From positions 303,001 through 367,000 of the forward strand of contig NZ_FLRH01000004.1 of NCBI RefSeq assembly GCF_900089585.1: a stretch of DNA of 64,000 nt, in the 5' to 3' direction. The position numbers and the translations under genes were made by a program. Below, one piece after another: positions 57,604-64,000 of the stretch; position 1 is the first letter of the stretch, and each line of letters starts with the position of its first letter. This stretch comes from Micromonospora sediminicola (GTDB lineage Bacteria > Actinomycetota > Actinomycetes > Mycobacteriales > Micromonosporaceae). The notes below the pieces were generated by a model. The model was not told the origin of the DNA. It saw only the letters and a program-made list of their open reading frames with translations, and did not search any database.

Positions 57604-59205
57604 GTGTCGCAGGTGAAGCGGGACGCGATGGGCCGGCCGGACGCGCCGGCGCTGGTGGCGCTGCTGCTCGGCGCGGTCGGGGTCGGCTACCGGCTGGTGC
57701 TGACGGTGCTCACGGTGCCCGCCTCGAACAGCGACGAGGCCACGTTCGGCCTGGCCGCCCTGCACATCGCCGGCGGCCACGAACGGCCGGTCTTCCTCTA
57801 CGGGCAGCGCTACATGGGCGTGCTGGAGTCGTATCTGGCCGCGCCGCTGGTGGGCTGGGCCGGACCGAGTTGGCCGCTGCTGCGGCTGCCGCTGCTGGCG
57901 CTCTACGCGATCTTCCTGTGGCTGGCGTACCGGCTGACCCGCCACCTCTTCTCCCCCTGGCTGGCCGTGGTCGTGGTGGGCCTGCTGGCACTCGGGTCGG
58001 AACGGGTGGTCCGCGACCAGCTCACCGTGGTCGGCGGCCGGCCCGAGGTCAAGCCGGCGGTGCTGGCGTTGCTGCTGATCGCGGTCGCGCTCGGCGAGGA
58101 CCGGATCCGGCACCGCTGGCTGGCCACCGGCGGGTTCGGGCTGCTCGTCGGGCTGGCGCTGTGGTCGGACTGGCTGATCGCGCCCTACCTGCTGGTGGCG
58201 GCCGTGGTGCTGGTGCTGGCGGTCCCCCGCGAGCTGGTCGGCTGGCCCGGCGTGCTGCTGGTGGCGGGTTTCCTGGTCGGCATCGCGCCGGTGGTGAAGG
58301 ACAACCTGGTGGCGCCGCCGGGGCAGGACTCGCTGTCGGTGCTGCGGGAGGTCAGCACGAAGGAGGGCGTGGCGCCGACGATCGTCGACCGGGTGCGCGG
58401 CGGGCTGCTGGAGGGGGTGCCGTTGGCCTCCGGGCTGTGCCCGATGGACGGCTGCGCGCGCTGGGCACAGTGGTTCGGCGTGCTCTACCCGGTGCTGCTG
58501 GTGGCCGCCGCCGGGCTCGGGCTGGTCGCGTACCGCCGGGCCGGAGACCACGCCGCGCGGGTCCGGGCCGCGGCGGTCCTCGCGCTGGTCGTCGGCGCGG
58601 CGTTGACCCTGCTGGTGTACGTGCGCAGCCCGCTCGCCGCGACCGACCCGCTGGGCAACGCCCGCTACCTCTCGGTGCTGCAGATCTCGTTGCCGGCCGT
58701 GCTCTGGCCGCTCTGGCTGGCCGCCGCGCACGCGCTGCGCGCCACCGCCGGCCGGGTGGCCCGGCTGGGCGGTGTCACGGCCGCCGCGGTGCTGGCCGGG
58801 CTGACCGCCGCGGCGGTCGCCGGCACGGCGGCGTTCCTGGCCCACGCCCCCGGGGTACGGGCCGAGGAGATGTCCGCCCGCCGGCTGGCCGACACGGTGC
58901 TGCGGTCCAGCCTGCACGAGGTGTACGGCGACTACTGGACCTGCAACCGGCTGATCTTCAACACCGGCGAGGCGGTGGCGTGCGGGGTGCTGGACGGCAA
59001 CCTGACGCCGGGGCAGAACCGCTACCCGGCGTACTGGCAGCGGGTGGGGCGGGCGGACCGGCCCGGGTACGTGGTGGCGGTCGGCTCGTCGGCGGAACGC
59101 GGGCTGCGGCGGCTGCTCGGCGACCGGGCCGACGCGGCGCTGGTGGCCGAGGTCGGCGACAGTCGCGTCTACCACCCGGACCGCGCCGTGCGACCGTGGC
59201 GCTGA
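57604..59205 (+). CDS. GT-C-like polytopic membrane protein (PMT/GT39-related)
   Basis: A 533-aa protein with about ten to twelve membrane helices. After the first helix it shows SNSDEATFGLAALHIAGG, the acidic DE pair in the first outer loop typical of GT-C transferases using polyprenyl-phosphate sugars. YGQRYMGVLESYLAAPLVG follows in the same loop. The C-terminal part is an outer-face soluble segment with three cysteines. GTG at 57604 (CAGACT five bases upstream) is preferred over 57550; ATG at 57628 is also possible. It probably glycosylates a cell-surface lipid or protein. The assignment rests on topology and the DE motif. Confidence 0.75.
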   Translation: MSQVKRDAMGRPDAPALVALLLGAVGVGYRLVLTVLTVPASNSDEATFGLAALHIAGGHERPVFLYGQRYMGVLESYLAAPLVGWAGPSWPLLRLPLLALYAIFLWLAYRLTRHLFSPWLAVVVVGLLALGSERVVRDQLTVVGGRPEVKPAVLALLLIAVALGEDRIRHRWLATGGFGLLVGLALWSDWLIAPYLLVAAVVLVLAVPRELVGWPGVLLVAGFLVGIAPVVKDNLVAPPGQDSLSVLREVSTKEGVAPTIVDRVRGGLLEGVPLASGLCPMDGCARWAQWFGVLYPVLLVAAAGLGLVAYRRAGDHAARVRAAAVLALVVGAALTLLVYVRSPLAATDPLGNARYLSVLQISLPAVLWPLWLAAAHALRATAGRVARLGGVTAAAVLAGLTAAAVAGTAAFLAHAPGVRAEEMSARRLADTVLRSSLHEVYGDYWTCNRLIFNTGEAVACGVLDGNLTPGQNRYPAYWQRVGRADRPGYVVAVGSSAERGLRRLLGDRADAALVAEVGDSRVYHPDRAVRPWR

Positions 59206-59227
59206 GCCCGGCCCGTACGCTGTGCCG

Positions 59228-60025
59228 GTGCTCATCCTGCTCCCCCCGTCCGAGGGCAAGGCCGAGGCCGGCACCGGCCGGCGGCTGGACCTGTCGCGGC
59301 TGTCCCTGTCGGAGCTGAACCCGGCCCGGGAGGCGGTACTGACCGCACTGGTCGACCTCTGCGCCGGCCCGGACGAGGCGGCGGCCCGGGACGCGCTGGG
59401 CCTGAGTGAGGGCCAGCGCGGCGAGCTGCGGCGCAACGCCCGGCTGCGGGCGGCGGCCACCGCGCCGGCCGCCCGGCTGTACACCGGGGTGCTCTACGAG
59501 GCGCTCGACCTGGCCACGCTGCCCCCGGCGGCGGAGCGGGCCGCCCGCCGGTCGGTGCTGATCAGCTCCGGCCTGTGGGGCGCGGTCCGCCTCGCCGACC
59601 GGATCCCGCCGTACCGGTGCCCGATCGGGGCGCGCCTGCCGGGCGTCGGGGCGCTGTCGGCGTACTGGCGGTCCGCGATGGGGCCGGTCATGACGGCGGC
59701 CGCGGGCACCGGTCCGGTGCTCGACCTGCGCTCCGGCGCGTACGCGGCCACCTGGACCCCGCGCGGGCCGCTCGCCGAGCGCACGGTGACGGTGCGGGTG
59801 CTGCACGAGCGGGTGGTGGACGGGACGCCGACGCGCTCGGTGGTGAGCCACTTCAACAAGGCGACCAAGGGCCGGCTGGTCCGGGACCTGCTCCTCGCCG
59901 GCACCCGCCCGCGTACCGCCGACGCGCTGGTGGGCGCGCTGCGCGAGCTGAAGTACACGGTCGAGGAGGGTCCCCGGGCCATCGGCCGGCCCCGGCAGCT
60001 CGACCTCGTCGTCGCCGATCTCTGA
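59228..60025 (+). CDS. yaaA: YaaA-family peroxide-response/DNA-binding protein
   Basis: A 265-aa member of the YaaA (DUF328/UPF0246) family. Conserved blocks: LILLPPSEGK at the N-terminus, LYTGVLYEALD, VLISSGLWGAVR, IPPYRCPIG and the basic HFNKATKGRL. In E. coli YaaA lowers free iron and limits oxidative DNA damage. GTG at 59228 is chosen over 59222 because TACGCT lies six bases upstream and the family starts at LILL. It follows the GT-C gene by 22 bases. Confidence 0.9.
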   Translation: MLILLPPSEGKAEAGTGRRLDLSRLSLSELNPAREAVLTALVDLCAGPDEAAARDALGLSEGQRGELRRNARLRAAATAPAARLYTGVLYEALDLATLPPAAERAARRSVLISSGLWGAVRLADRIPPYRCPIGARLPGVGALSAYWRSAMGPVMTAAAGTGPVLDLRSGAYAATWTPRGPLAERTVTVRVLHERVVDGTPTRSVVSHFNKATKGRLVRDLLLAGTRPRTADALVGALRELKYTVEEGPRAIGRPRQLDLVVADL

Positions 60026-60134
60026 GGGCCGGCGTTCGCGCAAATTTTGCTCAAGGCTCGGGCGCAGCGGTTCCCCGACCCGGCGGGGCAGGCCACGGTA
60101 GAGGGGCCCCGACGCCGACCAAGGAGCTGTGCCG

Positions 60135-60788
60135 ATGCTCTCCGAGCCCACCACGCTGCTCGACCGGCCCCGCCCGTCGTCGCCGCCACCACCGCTGGAC
60201 TGGCTGACCCTGGCCGACGCGTTCGAGGTCGCCTGCATGGTGCGGTGCACGCCACCCCCGGCCGCGGACGTCCGCCGGTTCGACGTCGACCCCTACCGGG
60301 GCGGGGTCGCGGAGTTCAACCGGGAGGACGCGGCGCAGCGGATGCGGCAGCTGCTGGGCCGCCTCGACGTGCCGGTGGAGCACGAGCTGACCACGGGCGG
60401 CCTGCGCCGGCGGTTCGAGCTGCACCGGCTGTCGGTGCCCGTCGAGCACCGGCCGGCGTACGCGGCCGTGCTGGCGGCCGGCTGGCGGCAGGGCCGACGC
60501 GAGCTGCTCGGCGGGCCGGCCCCCGGCGCCTCGACGGCACGCCGGATCTGGCGTCCGCGCCTGGCGGCGGCGGCGTGGCGGGCGGCGCTGCTCGCCGGCG
60601 GCCGGCACGTACGCCGGCACTGCCTCGGCATCCGGCTGGCCGACCGCGACCTGGCGGCGGTGCTGGTGCGCGGCGCGGCCCTGCTGGAGGTGCCGGCGGC
60701 GCTGCGGCCCGGCTCGGGGTGCTTCCTGGTGAGCGTGCCCAACGGCAAGCACCGGGCCCGGATCACCGAGAGCGCCGAACTGGGCTGA
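60135..60788 (+). CDS. Hypothetical protein, 217 aa
   Basis: Not recognised. It is soluble, with no signal or membrane segment. A proline-rich N-terminal 25 residues precede a helical, Arg-rich middle (AAGWRQGRRELLGG and RRIWRPRLAAAAWRAALLAGG). Near the C-terminus KHRARIT could be basic nucleic-acid contact. ATG at 60135 has AAGGAG eight bases upstream and is preferred to GTG at 60129. It stands alone between yaaA and the TAXI gene. Coding character is good but the function is open. Confidence 0.7.
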   Translation: MLSEPTTLLDRPRPSSPPPPLDWLTLADAFEVACMVRCTPPPAADVRRFDVDPYRGGVAEFNREDAAQRMRQLLGRLDVPVEHELTTGGLRRRFELHRLSVPVEHRPAYAAVLAAGWRQGRRELLGGPAPGASTARRIWRPRLAAAAWRAALLAGGRHVRRHCLGIRLADRDLAAVLVRGAALLEVPAALRPGSGCFLVSVPNGKHRARITESAELG

Positions 60789-60848
60789 GGACAGCGCCCG
60801 CGCGGGCGGGCTTGCGCGGCGGCGGGTGCACGGCGCAGAGTGCAGCCC

Positions 60849-61802
60849 GTGAGCCGACACTGGTCTGTGCGCGGCCGGCGCCGGACCGCGGCCCCGCTGG
60901 CCCTGTTGCTGCTGCTCGTCACCGCCGTCGCCGGCTGCCGCGACGAGCCCACCGAGCCGGTGCGGATCCGGATCGCCACCGGCAGCCCGACCGCGGTCTA
61001 CCACGCGTTCGGCCAGTCGCTGGCCGCCCTGCTCAACCGGGAGCTGCCCGGGGTGCGGGCGGACGTCGTGGTCACCGCGGCCTCCGCGCAGAACGTCCGG
61101 CTGGTCGGCTCCGGCGAGGCGGAGCTGGGCTTCACCCAGGCCGACGTGCTGCCGCCCCGCGAGCCGGAGCACCCCCGCGTGCTCGCCGTGGCGCGGGTCT
61201 ACGACGACCTCCTGCACCTGGTGACCACCGCCGGTGGTCCGGTGCGCACGCTCGCCGACCTGCGCGGCCGGCGGGTGTCGGTGGGCGCCGACGGCTCGGG
61301 CACCGAGGTGACCGCCACCCGGCTGCTGGACGTGGCGCAGCTCGACGGCGACCGGGTCCGGCAGGAGCACCTGGGGCTGGACGACTCGGTGACCGCCCTG
61401 CGCGAGGGCCGGATCGACGCCTTCTTCTTCTCCGGCGGCCTGCCCGTGCGCGGCGTCGCGGAGCTGGCCCGACAGACCTCCCTGCGGATGGTCGACCTGG
61501 GCGACTGGACCGAGCCGTTGCGGCGCGCGTACGGGGAGGTCTACGTGACCCGGGACATCCCCCGCTCGGTCTACCAGGCGGATCCGGTCAGCACGGTGGC
61601 GAACCCGAACTACCTGATCGTCAGCGCCGAGCTGCCCGCCACGCTGGTGCGTGAGGTGACCCGGCTGCTGATGGAGCGGCGGGAGGAGCTGGCCGCCGCG
61701 CACCCGGCCGCCGGGCGGATGAGCCCCCGGTCGGCGATCGTCACCACGCCGTTGCCGCTGCACCCGGGCGCGGCGCAGTGGTACCGCGCGGCCAAGCCCT
61801 GA
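60849..61802 (+). CDS. TAXI-family solute-binding lipoprotein
   Basis: 317 aa. The signal peptide ends in AVAGC with the lipid-carrying Cys30. The mature protein has RIRIATGSPTAVYHAFGQSLAALL, the TAXI-type N-terminal ligand region, LRGRRVSVGADGSGTEVTA and RIDAFFFSGG. TAXI proteins bind small carboxylates or amino acids and usually serve TRAP transporters. No TRAP membrane gene is next to it, so it may feed a distant permease or act as a sensor partner. GTG at 60849 has CAGAGT seven bases upstream. It is convergent with a two-component system, six bases apart. Confidence 0.88.
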   Translation: MSRHWSVRGRRRTAAPLALLLLLVTAVAGCRDEPTEPVRIRIATGSPTAVYHAFGQSLAALLNRELPGVRADVVVTAASAQNVRLVGSGEAELGFTQADVLPPREPEHPRVLAVARVYDDLLHLVTTAGGPVRTLADLRGRRVSVGADGSGTEVTATRLLDVAQLDGDRVRQEHLGLDDSVTALREGRIDAFFFSGGLPVRGVAELARQTSLRMVDLGDWTEPLRRAYGEVYVTRDIPRSVYQADPVSTVANPNYLIVSAELPATLVREVTRLLMERREELAAAHPAAGRMSPRSAIVTTPLPLHPGAAQWYRAAKP

Positions 61803-61808
61803 CCGGGC

Positions 61809-63242
61809 TCAGGTGCCGACCGGTTCCTCGGCGCGCCGCGGGGCGGGCGGTTCGACCGCGCCGCCCGGGTCGTCGGGCGGCGCCGGGAACCACAGCTCGG
61901 CGACCAGCCCGCGCGGCTCGCCCTGGCGCATGGTGAGCCGGCCGTCGGACGCGTCGACGAGCACCGCGGCGATGGTCAGCCCGAGCCCGGCGCCGTCCAC
62001 GTTCTGCGCGTCCGGCGCCCGCCAGAACCGCTCCGTGGCCTGGTCCAGCTGGCTGGCCGTCATGCCCGGACCGGTGTCGCGCACGGTCAGCGCCGTCCCG
62101 CCGTCGGCCGGTCGGACGGTCACCGTCACCTCTCCCTCGGCGCCGCTGAACTTGACCGCGTTGTCGATCAGGGCGTCGAGTGCCTGGTCGATCGCGGTCG
62201 GCACGGTCCGGGCGTACGCCGGCGCCTCGCCCGGGTCGAGGCGGAGGGTGACCGACCGGTGTCGAGCCAGTGGCAGCCAGGCCGTCACCCGGGACGCGGC
62301 CGCCGCGGAGGCGTCCACGGTGACCCGCTGGTTCTCCTCCCGTTCGGCCCGGGCCAGGGTGAGCAGCGCGTCGAGGACGGTGGCCAGCCGGTCGGTCTCC
62401 TCCAGCGCCAGTTGGTGCTCGGCCCGGCCGTCCGGGTCGGTGAGGCTGGGTCCCAGCTCCTCCACCCGCAGCCGCAACGCGGTCAGCGGGTTGCGCAGCT
62501 GGTGGCTGGCGTGCGCGACGAAGGCCCGCTGGCGGTCCATCACGTCGGAGACCGCGTCGGCCATGTGGTTGAAGCTGGCCGCCAGCCGGCGCAGCTCCGG
62601 CGGGCCGAGCCGGGGCCGGACCCGGGCGGTGCGGCGGCCCTCGGCGATCTCGTGGGTCACCGAGTCCAGCTCGGTGACCGGGCGCAGCACCCATCCGGCC
62701 AGCCCGAACGCGGTGGAGACGCAGGCCAGCACCGCGAGCAGGCCGATGCCGGCGAGCAGCAGCCACCACGCGGTGACGGTGCGGCGCACCGGGTCCGCCG
62801 GGGTGGTGGTGACCACGGCGCCGAGCACCTCGCCGCCGTCGTTGATCGGGACCGCCGTCACCAGCGGGCCGTCCACCCAGGGCCAGACCGACTCCGGGCC
62901 GCTGAACTGCTGCCCGGACAGCGCCGTGTCGAGCGCCGGGCCGGTGCCCGCACCCAGCTCCCACCGGGGCGAGGCGGCGACGGTACGCCGGTCGCGGTCC
63001 ACCACCGCCGCGCCGATGCCGTAGAGGTCGTCGTAGGCGGCCAGCTCCCCACCGAGCGGGCCGGGCCCGCCGCCGCGCAGCGCCGGACCGGCCAGCGACG
63101 CGAAGCGGGTGGCGTCGGCGAGCCGGTCGGCGCGTACCCGGTCGGTCTCCCGGGAGGCCAGGGTGACCGCCAGCGGGGTCTCCAGCGCGAACAGCACCAG
63201 CACCATCAGCAGCAGGTAGCTGATCACCAGCCGGCGGCGCAC
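61809..63242 (-). CDS. Two-component sensor histidine kinase
   Basis: A 477-aa membrane kinase. Transmembrane helices are at about 6-28 and 158-184, flanking an extracellular domain of ~130 residues like the TctE-type 2CSK_N sensor. HAMP follows (RPVTELDSVTHEIAEGRR), then the H-box FVAHASHQLRNPLTALRLRV with phospho-His247, N-box LIDNAVKFSG and G-boxes DTGPGMTAS and GAGLGLTI. The GTG start at 63242 lies 10 bases after the regulator's stop, so the two are co-transcribed. With the TAXI lipoprotein opposite, a carboxylate-sensing role like TctDE is plausible. Confidence 0.92.
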   Translation of the reverse strand: MRRRLVISYLLLMVLVLFALETPLAVTLASRETDRVRADRLADATRFASLAGPALRGGGPGPLGGELAAYDDLYGIGAAVVDRDRRTVAASPRWELGAGTGPALDTALSGQQFSGPESVWPWVDGPLVTAVPINDGGEVLGAVVTTTPADPVRRTVTAWWLLLAGIGLLAVLACVSTAFGLAGWVLRPVTELDSVTHEIAEGRRTARVRPRLGPPELRRLAASFNHMADAVSDVMDRQRAFVAHASHQLRNPLTALRLRVEELGPSLTDPDGRAEHQLALEETDRLATVLDALLTLARAEREENQRVTVDASAAAASRVTAWLPLARHRSVTLRLDPGEAPAYARTVPTAIDQALDALIDNAVKFSGAEGEVTVTVRPADGGTALTVRDTGPGMTASQLDQATERFWRAPDAQNVDGAGLGLTIAAVLVDASDGRLTMRQGEPRGLVAELWFPAPPDDPGGAVEPPAPRRAEEPVGT

Positions 63243-63252
63243 CGGGGCCTCC

Positions 63253-63909
63253 TCACGCGCCGCGGAGCCGGTAGCCGACCCCGCGCACGGTCTCCACCAG
63301 GGTCGGGTCGCCGAGCTTGCCGCGCAGCGACCCGACGTGCACCTCGACGGTGTGCCGGTCGGCCCAGGTGGTGCCCCAGACGTCGAGCAGGATGCGGTCG
63401 CGTGGCACGGCCACCCCGGGCTGCCGGGCCAGGGAGAGCAGGATGTCGAACTCCTTGCGGGTCAACGCCACCGCCCGGCCGGACACGGTGACCGTCCGGC
63501 CGCCCACGTCGATGCGGACCTCGCCCGCCTCGATCAGGTTACGCTCCGGGACGGTGTGCGCGGCCCGGCGCAGCACCGCCTCGATCCGGGCCTGCAACTC
63601 CACCATCGAGAACGGCTTGACCACGTAGTCGTCGGCGCCCAGCCGCAGGCCGAGCACCCGGTCGCGTTCCTCGCCCCGGGCGGTGACCGCGATGATGCCG
63701 AGCTGGCTGCTGCGCCGGCGCAGCTCCCGGCACAGGTCGGTGCCGTCGCCGTCGGGCAGCGTGAGGTCGAGCAGGACCAGGTCGCAGGGGGCGGCGGAGA
63801 GCGCGGCGGCGACGGTGGCGGCGTGTTCCACCTGGTAGCCGCGCCGGGTCAGCGCGGACGACAGGGCCGCGGCGACCCGACGGTCGTCCTCGACCAGGAG
63901 GATTCGCAC
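63253..63909 (-). CDS. OmpR-family response regulator
   Basis: A 218-aa regulator. The receiver domain has acidic residues Glu7-Asp8-Asp9, phospho-acceptor Asp48 in LVLLDLTLPDGDG, conserved VTARGE and the Lys of DDYVVKPFS. The winged-helix output domain spans about 125-217 (TRKEFDILLSLARQPG, then DRHTVEVHVGSLRGKL). GTG at 63909 follows GAGAGGGGG. It is first in the operon with the kinase downstream. Targets are unknown; the facing TAXI gene is a candidate. Confidence 0.94.
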   Translation of the reverse strand: MRILLVEDDRRVAAALSSALTRRGYQVEHAATVAAALSAAPCDLVLLDLTLPDGDGTDLCRELRRRSSQLGIIAVTARGEERDRVLGLRLGADDYVVKPFSMVELQARIEAVLRRAAHTVPERNLIEAGEVRIDVGGRTVTVSGRAVALTRKEFDILLSLARQPGVAVPRDRILLDVWGTTWADRHTVEVHVGSLRGKLGDPTLVETVRGVGYRLRGA

Positions 63910-63982
63910 CCGTGCCCCCTCTCGTTCGACGCGTCGTCCCGCGAAATGGTGGCAGACGCGCCGCCGGGGCGCGAGGCCGCTC

Positions 63983-64000
63983 TAGGCTGCGGTCGTGATC
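63983..64000 (+). other. Probable promoter and first codons of a gene continuing past the window
   Basis: TAGGCT (63983-63988) sits six bases before GTG at 63995, the same spacing as the leaderless genes in this window. Only two codons are visible, so the call rests on the spacing alone. The gene would be divergent from the response regulator. Confidence 0.35.

Noticed and set aside
56190..59318. Long plus and minus open frames spanning the 10-bp repeats and the GT-C/App1 genes
   Set aside because: They run through tandem repeats and out of frame through recognised genes; no conserved motif.

Overview
This 64 kb window is very GC-rich, has dense actinobacterial gene spacing and many GTG starts, and carries a GlgE-type alpha-glucan pathway, a class-B-like succinate dehydrogenase and a candidate iron-box operator. 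It looks like chromosomal DNA of a Micromonosporaceae actinomycete (Micromonospora or a close relative). The genus is inference from overall resemblance; no rRNA or tRNA gene is present to confirm it. I saw no prophage, insertion-sequence transposase, CRISPR array or replication origin.

Layout. 1-8 kb: a small unknown gene behind a perfect palindrome, an Nramp metal transporter, and a ferric-siderophore ABC operon (permease, permease, ATPase, lipoprotein) under a double iron box, divergent from a MerR regulator; then a YciI-like protein and a cytidine-deaminase-like enzyme. 8-13.5 kb: HrpA helicase, then an FBP zinc-finger gene and a TetR regulator divergent over one shared operator. 13.5-18 kb: a LysR regulator divergent from sdhCAB. 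18-27.5 kb: a coupled alcohol dehydrogenase/SDR pair, an MBL-fold hydrolase, dGTPase, Tex with an RGG-like tail, a small unknown gene and a DUF389 membrane protein. 27.7-43.7 kb: a cell-surface polysaccharide locus in four transcription blocks (+,-,+,-), with strong hairpin terminators where blocks converge. It has a DegT aminotransferase, a FemAB/GNAT acyltransferase, a divergent PLP-fold protein, a GNAT, three GT4 glycosyltransferases, nucleotide-sugar dehydrogenase and SDRs, a phosphoglycosyl transferase, a flippase, an O-antigen-ligase-like protein and a sugar nucleotidyltransferase. 43.8-54.1 kb: NAD kinase, then pgm, glgC, glgA/glgM, a methyltransferase, glgE and glgB, giving the full glucose-6-phosphate to maltose-1-phosphate to branched glucan route. 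54.1-57.5 kb: a 40-bp double palindrome, a secreted low-complexity repeat protein and a gene-free stretch of palindromes and minisatellites. 57.5-64 kb: an App1-domain protein divergent from a GT-C membrane protein, YaaA, an unknown protein, and a TAXI lipoprotein facing a two-component system. A further gene probably starts at the last bases.

Two window-wide patterns matter. First, at least fourteen genes have a -10-like hexamer (TANNNT or CANNNT) only 6-7 bases before the start codon, which suggests leaderless mRNAs and was used to choose starts. Second, there are several small palindromic repeat elements, some sharing a CGATC(T/A)TG end. One lies inside a permease coding sequence as exactly 23 codons. 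The least explained items are the secreted repeat protein behind the double operator, the amino-sugar/FemAB/PLP module of the polysaccharide locus, and the palindromic element family.
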